Part shown: in pieces, positions 1 to 6,618 of the stretch | How the letters are laid out: each line of letters begins with the position of its first letter | Position numbering within the stretch: position 1 is the first letter of the stretch | Origin: Longimicrobiaceae bacterium | GTDB lineage: Bacteria; Gemmatimonadota; Gemmatimonadetes; Longimicrobiales; Longimicrobiaceae | DNA length: 10,264 nucleotides | Direction of reading: 5' to 3' | Assembly: GCA_030146875.1 (NCBI GenBank) | Contig: JASLAX010000164.1 | Location: 1-10,264 of the forward strand | Notes under the pieces: model-generated | What the model was told of the DNA's origin: nothing | Databases searched by the model: none | Seen by the model: the letters and a program-made list of their open reading frames with translations, nothing else | Program-made: the position numbers and the translations under genes

Positions 1-573
1 GTGGGGGCGGGGGGGGTGGGTATCCTGGGGGTGGCGGGGCTGCTTGTTTCCGGGTTGTACTACCTGTGGGGCGCGTTCAAGGTGGGCGGGTGGTGGTTCA
101 TGCCGTCCGTGGGGGTCGCTAACGGTTTCGCGACCGGCAGCGTGGAGGCGCGGGTGGGCTACGCCTTCACCGACGAGGACACCGACGCGCCCTTCGTGGA
201 CGCCGAGGGCGGCTCGGGGGGCGTCAACACGGCCGTCCACGGCAACTACTGGGGCAGCGGCGGCACCTCTCCGGAGCTGCAGGGCATCGCGAGCTACAGC
301 TGGGGCTCGGAGTACCTCTGGTCGCAGGTGCAGGCCGCGGTCCCGGTGCTGCAGCTGGGCGCCGGCCGCGTGAGCGTGGGCGGCGAGGCGGTGTGGCAGG
401 GGCAGCTCGCCGGCGACGACCGGTACAGCTCCAGGCAGCTCGGACCGCTGGTGAAGTGGAGCACGGGCCACGACAGCGCCATCACGCTGGGCGGGGGCTG
501 GAAGGACAGCAACTCGCGCGAGCCGACCTGGTACGCGCGCATCGGCCTGGTGAAGTACGGGATCGGCTTGTAG
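1..573 (+). CDS. Outer-membrane beta-barrel protein, C-terminal part (possible BcsS-like), 5' partial
   Basis: The frame is open from the first base to a TAG at 571-573 and gives about 190 residues. The GTG at base 1 is probably internal, so the gene likely starts upstream of the window. The protein has alternating short hydrophobic/polar strands rich in Gly, Tyr and Trp, separated by acidic Gly/Ser loops (residues 56-75 and 80-95), which is the look of a beta-barrel. The final third (a GGEAVW stretch, LGPLVKW, ITLGGGW, then WYARIGLVKY) resembles the late strands of BcsS-type barrels found with some bacterial cellulose genes, but this is recall of pattern and not an alignment. It does not end in the usual terminal Phe/Trp. 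A YaiO-type or unrelated porin-like barrel is the main alternative. The gene is convergent with the phosphatase gene. A 63-bp direct repeat begins inside its last codons. Confidence 0.6.
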   Translation: MGAGGVGILGVAGLLVSGLYYLWGAFKVGGWWFMPSVGVANGFATGSVEARVGYAFTDEDTDAPFVDAEGGSGGVNTAVHGNYWGSGGTSPELQGIASYSWGSEYLWSQVQAAVPVLQLGAGRVSVGGEAVWQGQLAGDDRYSSRQLGPLVKWSTGHDSAITLGGGWKDSNSREPTWYARIGLVKYGIGL

Positions 574-714
574 GCGCGAGCCTCGCCGGTTCCGGGTGGG
601 GTCTCCTGGGGGGGAGATGTTCGGGTAGGATCGGGACGGTGCAGGACGGTGTCGGCTTGCAGGCGCGAGCCTCGCCGGCGCCGGTTGGGTCTCCCGGGGG
701 GGAGATTTTCGGGT
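563..714. repeat. 63-bp imperfect direct repeat (563-625 and 652-714)
   Basis: The two copies lie 89 bp apart start to start. Both begin TCGGCTTG, continue AGGCGCGAGCCTCGCCGG, and end in a run of seven G, AGAT and TTCGGGT. They differ by a few substitutions and one single-base gap. The first copy starts inside the last codons of the barrel gene and includes its stop codon (TAG); in the second copy the same position reads CAG. This suggests a local duplication of the gene's 3' end, or two copies of a wider repeat family. Confidence 0.8.
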
Positions 715-775
715 CGGGCAGTTCTCCTTGGATGGGTGGGTGGGAATCCCCGTGCAGGGTCGGTGGGCCCCTCGC

Positions 776-812
776 GGGGGCGGCGCCCCCCGGAGCTTCG
801 GCTCCGGGGGGC
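776..812 (+). terminator. Strong UUCG-loop hairpin, possible terminator of the barrel gene
   Basis: Bases 785-796 and 801-812 form a perfect 12-bp GC-rich stem closed by a C(UUCG)G tetraloop, one of the most stable RNA loops known. No clear U-tract follows, and the hairpin is about 210 nt past the barrel stop codon, so its role as a terminator is uncertain. A second stem (776-781 with 785-790, loop GGC) would compete for the same C-run. Confidence 0.45.
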
Positions 813-950
813 TCGTCGCGTCTGCCTCTCTCCGCCGTGAACGGCAACGGCGGGTCTCACGCGGAGGCGCGGAGAACGCGGAGTTGGGGCGGCGGCTTGC
901 TGCCCGTCCTCGTCCACCCGCGGCGGAAGGGCCACCGACTAAAAGAGAGG

Positions 951-1014
951 GGAGTTCAGGGAGTTCGGGGAGTTTTGGGTTTGTTCCGTCGTTTCCCCGA
1001 ACTCCCTGAACTCC
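951..1014. repeat. 21-bp perfect inverted repeat, hairpin
   Basis: Bases 951-971 and 994-1014 are exact reverse complements (GGAGTTCAGGGAGTTCGGGG plus one base), with a 22-base spacer containing TTTTGGGTTTG. Each arm itself contains repeated GGGAGTTC units. It lies centrally in the 846-1260 element and between two convergent genes, so it could act as a bidirectional terminator, but the motif looks more like part of a dispersed repeat. Confidence 0.75.
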
Positions 1015-1083
1015 TCACGCTCCCTCCTCTTCCTGTACTCTTCCGCGCGAGAAGTCCCCGCGGGAACGACGGCGAAACCGCCT

Positions 1084-1118
1084 TCACGCAGAGACGCGGA
1101 GGACGCGGAGACGCGGAG
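1084..1118 (+). repeat. GCGGAG-type repeat cluster
   Basis: This is a run of short near-identical units (ACGCAGAG, ACGCGGAGG, ACGCGGAG, ACGCGGAG) of the same family as the arms of the 846-1260 inverted repeat. As I recall, similar TTCACGCAGAGACGCGGAG-like strings occur between genes in several unrelated bacterial phyla; no function is assigned here. Confidence 0.7.
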
Positions 1119-1278
1119 AACAACAGGATGGAGTGGGACCGCACCGCCCCGATCCCCCGCCTCCCCGACGGCTGCCACCGCGCTGGCGCTGGACGAGAGG
1201 CGAGGACTCGCCCCCCGCACCCTCCGCGTTCTCCGCGCCTCCGCGTGAGACCCCGCCGTTTGGATGCAGACGCGCGAA

Positions 1279-1307
1279 GGGCGCCGGCGGAAACCCCGCC
1301 GGCGCCC
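1279..1307 (-). terminator. Intrinsic-type terminator of the phosphatase gene
   Basis: Bases 1279-1290 and 1296-1307 form a perfect 12-bp GC stem with a 5-base loop, starting 23 nt beyond the TAG of the minus-strand phosphatase gene. On the minus strand the stem is followed by TTCGCG, so the U-tract is weak, as is common in GC-rich genomes. Confidence 0.6.
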
Positions 1308-1330
1308 CCTGCGTCGTCCACGAGACCGCG

Positions 1331-2524
1331 CTACCGCGCCGCGGCCGTGCGGGGCGGCGCCGCCGTTCCCGGGGTGGCGGGAGGCGCGGAGGCGCGGAGG
1401 AGCTGGGTGAAGGTGTCCGCGGCCTCGGTGCCCGGGTAGGGCTTGTCCCACTGCGTGCGCGGCGCGATCACCGCCACCGGGTGCGGGAGGCGGCGGACGG
1501 CCTGGAGCGCGCGGCGCGCGGCCTCGCGGTCGGCGCCGGCGACCGGGACGTGCGTGAACGGCACCGAGTTGGCCGTCAGCTCGCGCTCCAGCTCCGCCTG
1601 CCACGCCGCCTGCCTGGGGTCCGCCGGGTCCAGCAGCGAGACCACGTGCGCCACCTGCCCGGCCAGGAAGTAGCCGAAGAGCTCCGGCTGGTTGGGGTAG
1701 GGCGTCAGCCACACCCCGGGCTCGGGCTGCGTCACCGCGCCGCGCTCCATGGGCTCCTTGCGGTCGGCCAGGGTGCTGGCCGCCATCAGCTTGTCCCCCG
1801 CCTTCACCTCGGCGCCGGCGCTGGCGATCACGTGGCGGGCCACGTTGGTGCGGTCGCGGCCCAGCCCGCAGTGCACGTAGTACTTGCCGGTGGCCGTGCG
1901 GGCGAGCTCGCGCAGCTTCTCCAGCGAGCCCTGGTTCTGGCTCACCCAGGGGAGCATGGGCGCGTGGACGAACTCGATGTCCAGGTCGGCGGTGTTCCGC
2001 TTCTCCTCGGCGATGCTCTTGGGCTCGAAGGGCATCACCGCGGGGTGCTGCAGCGAGACCACGCCGGTGAAGCCGTCCCGCTTCAGCTCCTCCAGCCGCG
2101 CGCGGTCGGGGTACGGCCCGAAGACGAACTCCGCCTTCCCCGCCGTCAGCTCGCCCCCGGGGCCGCCGCCCATCGCCGCCAGCATCCGCCCCGGGTCCAT
2201 CCACGCCCACAGGCACGCCGCCGCCGCCAGGGTCAGGCCCGCGGGGATGCCCAGGCGCGCCGGGCGCGACCGGGCGCGCCAGATGCGGCCCGCCACCCAC
2301 CGCGCCAGGAAGAGCGACCCCACCACGTAGAGCAGGATCACCCCCTTCATCGCCAGGTCCTCGCTGCTCTGCGCCCACCCGCTGCTGCGCATGGCCCCGG
2401 TGATCCACTTCAGCGGCCCCACCAGCAGCAGGGTGCCGCTGGCGAAGCCCACCATCAGCCACACGTACAGGAAGGTCCCCACCACCGTGGGGCCGCCGGG
2501 CCGCCGCTTCGCCGCTTCGTACAT
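1331..2524 (-). CDS. Membrane-anchored dual-specificity-type phosphatase with a second, cysteine-less domain
   Basis: The protein has 397 residues and an ATG start preceded by a GGAGAGAG ribosome site. Three hydrophobic segments (about residues 13-37, 60-79 and 91-109) place it in the inner membrane. The soluble part contains YYVHCGLGRDRTN, with HC-x5-R at residues 218-225 (Cys219, Arg225), the active-site loop of the cysteine phosphatase (DSP/PTP) superfamily. The region before it (FVFGPYPDRARLEEL, then GVVSLQHP) is echoed later by VWLTPYPNQPELFGY and HVVSLLDP (residues 271-300). This suggests a second copy of the fold whose loop reads PVAVIAPRTQW, without catalytic Cys or Arg, so probably inactive. 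The substrate (phosphoprotein, lipid or other) cannot be told. The gene starts 19 nt after the cellulose synthase gene and is surely co-transcribed with it. The extreme C-terminus is Pro/Ala-rich and runs through a GCGGAG repeat. Confidence 0.8.
   Translation of the reverse strand: MYEAAKRRPGGPTVVGTFLYVWLMVGFASGTLLLVGPLKWITGAMRSSGWAQSSEDLAMKGVILLYVVGSLFLARWVAGRIWRARSRPARLGIPAGLTLAAAACLWAWMDPGRMLAAMGGGPGGELTAGKAEFVFGPYPDRARLEELKRDGFTGVVSLQHPAVMPFEPKSIAEEKRNTADLDIEFVHAPMLPWVSQNQGSLEKLRELARTATGKYYVHCGLGRDRTNVARHVIASAGAEVKAGDKLMAASTLADRKEPMERGAVTQPEPGVWLTPYPNQPELFGYFLAGQVAHVVSLLDPADPRQAAWQAELERELTANSVPFTHVPVAGADREAARRALQAVRRLPHPVAVIAPRTQWDKPYPGTEAADTFTQLLRASAPPATPGTAAPPRTAAAR
1381..1401 (-). repeat. 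GCGGAG-type repeat inside the phosphatase gene's 3' end
   Basis: The plus strand reads GAGGCGCGGAGGCGCGGAGG, the same unit as in the intergenic clusters. On the minus strand it encodes LLRASAPP near the C-terminus of the phosphatase, which suggests that the repeat has been taken into the reading frame. Confidence 0.65.
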
Positions 2525-2543
2525 CTCTCTCCGCTCCGTTCGC

Positions 2544-4868
2544 TCAGACCGCCGGGCGGGCGCCGGGCGCCCGCCTGGCCACCGGCGCGGGCGCCACCGT
2601 TCCCGTCCAGCGCAGGCGCGGCACCCGCCTGCGCTCGCCCACGCGCGCCACGCCGACCGTGTAGCGCACCCCGATCGGCGTCTCCACCGCGCGCGAGAAC
2701 ACCACGCGGCCGGTGCGCTGGATTTTCGTGCCCGGCACCCGGAAGCGCAGGGTGGAGCCCGGGGTGAAGGGCCGGTCCATCACCAGCCGCGCGCCGTTGC
2801 GGCTCATCTCCTCCAGGAACGCCGCGTGCTCGCGGCCGTGCCCTCCGCTGGCGCGCCGGTCCACCAGGGCCACGCGGGCCGGGAGCTGCACCCGCCGGCG
2901 GCGCTCGGTGCGCGCGTTCCGCATCCACTCCACCACCCGCGCCACGAATGGGGTGGAGAGGTGGTACTGCGACTGCTCCAGCGGCACCGCGTGGTGCGCG
3001 CAGTGCAGCTCGATGGCGTCGCGCACCTGGATGGAGATCCCCGCGAAGCGCACCCCGTAGCGGAACATGGCCGCCGCGGCGCCGGCCACCGCGTCGGCGT
3101 GCAGCACCTCGCCCTTCACCTCCACCGTGCGCGTGCTGAGGGGAAGGGTGAGCCGCACCTCCGCGCCCTCCGGCACCTGCTGCGAGCTCCGGAACGCCAT
3201 CCCGCTGGGGTTCAGGTTCTCCGTCAGGCCGATGAAGGGGCGCGTGCGCCCGCCGCCCTGGCCGCGCACCCGCACCGTCACGGGGAAGCGGTCGCGGAAG
3301 CGGTGGTCGGCGCGCTGCTGCCGCACCCGCAGGCACAGGCGCACCACCGAGGCGGCGAGCAGGAAGTCCAGCGCCGCCCACGCCAGGTTCGCCTGGAACG
3401 CCGCGGACCTCCATCCCGGCACGCCGTAGTCGATCCACCCGAAGCGGTGGGCCGCCGTCGCCCAGGCCACGGCCACCACCGTCAGCACCATCAGCACCAC
3501 CTGCGGCGCGTAGGTGGAGAACGGCACGTGGCCGGGGCCCTTGGGCGTGACCTTGAAGCGCAGCGGCTTGCGGTTGAAGATGTTCAGGACCGCCAGCGTG
3601 TAGGTCCAGAACTTCACCATGTGGTACCGCTCCGAGACCCACGCGTTGCTGCGCCCGCGCCCCAGCGCCGCCGCCAGGGCGAACGACAGGGCCAGGAAGG
3701 GCAGGAACCGCATCAGGAACTCGGCGTTCATCGCCCGGATCGGGAGCGTCCCGGTCAGGAAGTAGACGAGGGGGGCCAGGTAGAAGACCAGCTTCTGGGG
3801 CCCCACCCCGTAGGCGGTGAGCGAGCCGAAGTACGAGATCCGCTGCGCCGGGGAGAGGCCGGGGTAGGTGAGCGGGTTGTACTTCCGCAGCACCTGCATG
3901 GCCCCCTGGCCCCAGCGCAGGTGCTGGGTGTGGAAGGCCACCGCCGAGCCGGCCGCCAGCCCGTAGGCGAGCGACTCGCCGTAGAAGGCCGAGCGCCACC
4001 CGCGGGCGTGCAGCTTCAGCGACGTCTCGATGTCCTCGGTGATCGAATCCGTGGAGAAGCCGCCGATCTCGTCCAGCGCGGAGCGCCGGATCACGGCGCA
4101 CGAGCCGCAGAAGAAGGTGGAGTTGAGCGAGTCCTTCCCCGGCTGCACCACCCCGAAGAAGAGCCGCTGCTCCTCCCACAGGCGCTGGCCGGACTCGTTC
4201 ACCTCGTAGGTGAAGGCGTCCAGGTTGTAGAAGTCCTGCGGCGACTGCACGAAGCCCATCCGGGGGTCGTCGGCGAAGAAGCCGAGGAGCCGGTCCAGGA
4301 TGTGGGGAAGGGGAACGTGGTCGGCGTCGAGCTGCAGGATGAACTCGCCGCTGGTGTGCTTCAGGGCGTGGTTCAGGTTCCCGGCCTTGGCGTGCTCGTT
4401 CCCCTCGCGGCGCAGGTAGCCCATCCCGAGCTGCTCGGCCATGGCGCGCAGGTCGTCGCGCTTGCCGTCGTCCAGGATCCAGGTGGCGTGGGGGTAGCGG
4501 ATCGCCCGCGCGCCGATGGCGGTGCGGCGGATGATCTCCAGCGGCTCGTCGTAGCAGGTGATGAACACGTCCACGCTCATCCCCGCGGGCGGCGACACGG
4601 CGCGCCGGTGGCGGATGCGCCAGACGGACATCACCATCACGAAGGCCGTCACCAGCCCCCACGTCTCCGCCAGCACCAGCGGCACCGAGAACCAGAGCGC
4701 GTCCGGGTTCAGGGTGTCGGTCCAGCGCCACACGATGTACCAGCACCAGTACGCCAGCGTCGCCACGGCGAGAAGGCGGATCAGCCGCTCCTTCCACTCG
4801 GGAAGCCGCGGCACCGCGTTCGCGGGGCGGCGGCGAAGGGGCGGGGCGGGCTTGGTGCTCTCGTTCAT
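2544..4868 (-). CDS. bcsA: BcsA-like cellulose synthase, GT2 with two C-terminal PilZ-like domains
   Basis: A membrane processive glycosyltransferase that would polymerise UDP-sugar, most likely UDP-glucose, and pass the chain through its own channel. With ATG at 4868 it has 774 residues. Two N-terminal membrane helices (about 29-47, 57-83) precede a GT2 domain with DDG (133-135), DAD (181-183), FFCGSCAVIRR (252-262), TED (277-279) and QHLRW (315-319). More helices follow, with the gating-loop motif FKVTPKG at 438-444. A first PilZ domain (about 518-625) has RFRDR (523-527) and NLNPSG (551-556). A second (about 655-745) has an Arg run (656-659) and EMSRNG (687-692). Both (D/N)xSxxG motifs are altered. 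A GTG at 4970 would add 34 low-complexity Arg-rich residues but has no ribosome site; ATG 4868 is preferred, with GGGAAG about 11 nt upstream. First gene of an operon with the phosphatase. The product could be cellulose or another beta-glycan. Confidence 0.9.
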   Translation of the reverse strand: MNESTKPAPPLRRRPANAVPRLPEWKERLIRLLAVATLAYWCWYIVWRWTDTLNPDALWFSVPLVLAETWGLVTAFVMVMSVWRIRHRRAVSPPAGMSVDVFITCYDEPLEIIRRTAIGARAIRYPHATWILDDGKRDDLRAMAEQLGMGYLRREGNEHAKAGNLNHALKHTSGEFILQLDADHVPLPHILDRLLGFFADDPRMGFVQSPQDFYNLDAFTYEVNESGQRLWEEQRLFFGVVQPGKDSLNSTFFCGSCAVIRRSALDEIGGFSTDSITEDIETSLKLHARGWRSAFYGESLAYGLAAGSAVAFHTQHLRWGQGAMQVLRKYNPLTYPGLSPAQRISYFGSLTAYGVGPQKLVFYLAPLVYFLTGTLPIRAMNAEFLMRFLPFLALSFALAAALGRGRSNAWVSERYHMVKFWTYTLAVLNIFNRKPLRFKVTPKGPGHVPFSTYAPQVVLMVLTVVAVAWATAAHRFGWIDYGVPGWRSAAFQANLAWAALDFLLAASVVRLCLRVRQQRADHRFRDRFPVTVRVRGQGGGRTRPFIGLTENLNPSGMAFRSSQQVPEGAEVRLTLPLSTRTVEVKGEVLHADAVAGAAAAMFRYGVRFAGISIQVRDAIELHCAHHAVPLEQSQYHLSTPFVARVVEWMRNARTERRRRVQLPARVALVDRRASGGHGREHAAFLEEMSRNGARLVMDRPFTPGSTLRFRVPGTKIQRTGRVVFSRAVETPIGVRYTVGVARVGERRRVPRLRWTGTVAPAPVARRAPGARPAV

Positions 4869-5069
4869 GAACCTGCTGCTTCCCACGGTACGGCGCCGCC
4901 GTGGACGAGAGGGACCCTCCACGGACGCGCGTTGGACAGCGCTTTCTTGCGAGAAGCGTGCCCGCGTCACGGATGTTTACCCGGGTGGCATCCCCACCAA
5001 CACGAGGCGCCGCGCGGACTTGGTCCGCGCGGCGCCCCGGCCTCCGTGCCCGGTGGAACGGCCCTTCCG
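4869..5069 (-). promoter_or_regulatory. Leader/promoter region of the cellulose synthase operon
   Basis: About 200 nt lie between the GH26 gene and the synthase gene on the same strand. Because a strong terminator closes the GH26 gene, the synthase operon probably starts from a promoter here. I could not identify convincing -35 and -10 boxes. A 7-bp hairpin (4899-4905 with 4918-4924) lies 31-56 nt before the start codon. No cyclic di-GMP riboswitch signature is visible here, unlike in the GH26 leader. Confidence 0.35.
5006..5036 (-). terminator. Intrinsic-type terminator of the GH26 gene
   Basis: Bases 5006-5018 and 5024-5036 form a perfect 13-bp GC stem, extended by one more pair (5019 with 5023) to leave a three-base loop. 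It starts 33 nt after the TAG of the minus-strand GH26 gene. The minus strand then reads TCGTGTTGGT, a weak U-rich tail. Confidence 0.7.
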
Positions 5070-6215
5070 CTACCGGGAGGCCAGCGCGTACGAGGCGGCC
5101 GCGACCGGGGCGAAGGCCGTCTGCACGCGAGGGTCGGCCACCGCCTCGCGATAGGCCGCCAGCGCCGCCGGCGAGGAGTCCACGCGCCAGTTGGTCTCCT
5201 TGTTCGCGTGGAACCACACGGCGCCCACCACGGAGGGATGCGCCCGCATCCGGGCGTAGGCGTCGCGGATCCACGCCCCCTTGGCGTCGCCCGCGCCCTC
5301 GTCCGAGGCCATCTCGCCGATGATGATGGGCTTCCCCGGGTAGCGCGCCGCCAGGTCCGACAGCATGTGGTCGGCCGCGGCGCCATCGAGCATGGTTCCC
5401 CAGTCCTGCCACGAGCCGCCCCAGAGGCGCGGGGCGTTGAAGCCGTGCGCGCCCACGTAGTCCACGTAGGTGTCGCCGGGATAGTAGTTGGCGTACCAGT
5501 TCCAGTGCGTGGAGCCCGTCGCCCGGTGGGTGAGCGGGTTCCCCACGTTGGGGTTGAAGACCCAGCGCACGTTGGTGGCGCCCTCGCGGCGGAAGACGGT
5601 CACGATGCGGCGCCAGGCTTCCACGTAGCGCGCCGGGGCGGCCCCGTCGCCGCCGTTCTCCACGCCCTGCCACGAGTACGACCAGTTGCCGTTCATCTCC
5701 CACGCGGGCTCCACCAGCACGGTGGTGCCCATCGAGGCGATCCCGCGCGCCACGCGCGCGAGGTCGGCGTCGGCCTGCCCGGCGGCGATGGCCTCCAGCA
5801 GGCCCGTGGTGGGGGCGGTGGCCCAGCGCGGGTCGAGCGCCACGTAGGGCGTGGAGCCGGCGGCGGCGACCTTCCGCAGGAGCTGCCCCACCCACCCGGT
5901 GGCGCCGTAGTCGGAGCGGAGCGAGTGGAAGCTCTTCACCAGCGCCGGGCGCTTGCCGGTGAGCGCGGTGAAGCTCGCCAGCGCGGCGTCGATGGCCTCG
6001 GGCGAGCTCTCGGCGCTGCCCAGGTAGGCGCCCGCGTAGAACGGACGGTCGCTGGTGGTGGGGGTGGGGGCGGGCACGGGGGCCTTGGGCTTGCGGCCGG
6101 CGTCGGGCTCGCCGGCGCCGGCGCCGGCGGTGGGCGAGTCGGAGCAGGCGGCCACGGCCAGCAGGGCCGCGAGCGAGAGGAGCGCCGGAAGGCGGCGGCG
6201 GGGAAGGGACTGCAT
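5070..6215 (-). CDS. GH26-like glycoside hydrolase lipoprotein
   Basis: A 381-residue exported hydrolase. The N-terminus has Arg residues, a hydrophobic core and the lipobox VAAC (Cys24), then a Gly/Ala/Pro linker to about residue 55, so it is probably lipid-anchored in the envelope. The catalytic barrel carries LVEPAWEMNGNW with the likely acid/base Glu173, and PIIIGEMASDEG with the likely nucleophile Glu301. This spacing and these motifs are those of family GH26 (clan GH-A), whose known members cut beta-mannan, mixed-linkage glucan or beta-1,3-xylan. The residue before Glu173 is Trp, where many mannanases have His. Conserved aromatics (Trp238, Trp240, Trp266, Trp269, Trp272, Trp334) could line a sugar cleft. 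The start is ATG at 6215, just after the riboswitch; no classic ribosome site is seen apart from GGGTG. Beside a BcsA-type synthase, it may take the place of the GH8 enzyme BcsZ in trimming the polymer; that role is inference. Confidence 0.85.
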   Translation of the reverse strand: MQSLPRRRLPALLSLAALLAVAACSDSPTAGAGAGEPDAGRKPKAPVPAPTPTTSDRPFYAGAYLGSAESSPEAIDAALASFTALTGKRPALVKSFHSLRSDYGATGWVGQLLRKVAAAGSTPYVALDPRWATAPTTGLLEAIAAGQADADLARVARGIASMGTTVLVEPAWEMNGNWSYSWQGVENGGDGAAPARYVEAWRRIVTVFRREGATNVRWVFNPNVGNPLTHRATGSTHWNWYANYYPGDTYVDYVGAHGFNAPRLWGGSWQDWGTMLDGAAADHMLSDLAARYPGKPIIIGEMASDEGAGDAKGAWIRDAYARMRAHPSVVGAVWFHANKETNWRVDSSPAALAAYREAVADPRVQTAFAPVAAASYALASR

Positions 6216-6221
6216 GGCGAA

Positions 6222-6330
6222 AGCACCCGGTCGGCGGCTCGACTGGCGTGGCGGGGCGGCGGGGCCCCGCGGTAGCCTCGTGGCTTTGCGTCCCCGCCTT
6301 TCGACGGGTTTGCCGTTTGTCGGAGGTGCC
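6222..6330 (-). promoter_or_regulatory. Cyclic di-GMP-I (GEMM-I) riboswitch controlling the GH26 gene
   Basis: On the minus strand the leader reads CGGCAAACC, then a 6-bp stem CCCGTC/GGCGGG (6303-6308 with 6293-6298) capped by a GAAA tetraloop (6299-6302), then GGGACGCAAAGCCACG. This is the signature of the GEMM-I aptamer, almost word for word the core of the Vibrio cholerae Vc2 aptamer. A third stem follows (GCGGGG 6265-6270 with CCCCGC 6251-6256, plus GGC/GCC outside). P1 can close through CGGC (6312-6315) with GCCG (6235-6238). An outer extension pairs 6324-6330 with 6222-6228 and covers the GGGTG that may be the ribosome site. The aptamer ends within about 10 nt of the ATG, with no terminator between, so control of translation is more likely than of transcription. 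Whether ligand turns the gene on or off cannot be read with certainty. Confidence 0.92.
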
Positions 6331-6618
6331 CGGCGGGCTGGCGCCCGGGGCGTTCGTCGGCCGCCGGGAAAGGGGGCGGCCGCGCACGGAGAAGGCAGGG
6401 TGCGTTCCACGCCGGCGGATGCGCCGAAAGCGAGGCGGCGCCTGCGTTTGTGTACGCCGGTGGAAACGGGTGGCGGCGCGCGGGGGTGGCGATCTGCGGC
6501 GGACGCGGGAAATTGCAACGGAGCTTCCAAGGTGGTGCGGTCCTTGCGCATGGCGGCGCCGGAGCGGGCCCGGCGCCCGCCTCCACGCATGCTCCACCAC
6601 GACCCTCGCGCAGGACGC
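6331..6618. other. Divergent intergenic region between GH26 riboswitch and DUF3131 gene
   Basis: No gene is supported here. Promoters for both divergent genes must lie in or near it, but I could not pick out -35/-10 boxes with confidence in this GC-rich stretch. A hairpin at 6561-6584 (GCGGGC 6564-6569 with GCCCGC 6575-6580, plus three outer pairs around a bulge) sits about 35 nt before the DUF3131 start codon. No second riboswitch signature was found. Confidence 0.4.

Larger units (their letters stand above)
846..1260. repeat. Inverted-repeat-bounded intergenic element (MITE-like?)
   Basis: The left arm (846-883) and right arm (1222-1260) are reverse complements over about 38 bp. The inner 32 bp (852-883 with 1222-1253) match perfectly and a single-base gap separates the outer six. 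The arms are built of GCGGAG-type units. Inside lie a 21-bp perfect hairpin (951-1014) and another GCGGAG cluster (1084-1118). No convincing coding frame or transposase is seen, and no target-site duplication could be identified. The element could be a non-autonomous mobile element or two copies of a dispersed repeat in opposite orientation. Confidence 0.6.

Noticed and set aside
846..1401. CRISPR array suggested by repeated GCGGAG units
   Set aside because: Units are 8-9 bp, nearly contiguous, in both orientations, and have no regular unique spacers.
294..1439. Several open frames of 90-350 codons over the 574-1330 region on both strands
   Set aside because: They consist of repeat-derived Arg/Pro/Ser/Ala-rich sequence, overlap one another, lack credible starts and cross the inverted-repeat element.
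4868..4970. 34-residue N-terminal extension of the synthase from a GTG at 4970
   Set aside because: The extra residues are low-complexity and Arg-rich, and no ribosome site precedes the GTG. The ATG at 4868 gives a standard BcsA-like start.
4869..5005. Second cyclic di-GMP riboswitch in the synthase leader
   Set aside because: No GCAAAC or GACGCAAAGCC element is present on the minus strand in this stretch.
2391..6275. Plus-strand open frame of 1294 codons across the synthase and GH26 genes
   Set aside because: Composition is rich in Arg, His, Pro, Gly and Ala with no domain. It lies opposite genes with clear catalytic motifs, and is an artefact of high third-position GC.
6550..6618. Upstream ATG starts (6550, 6589) for the DUF3131 protein
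   Set aside because: They would place charged residues before a complete signal peptide that begins at the ATG at 6619.
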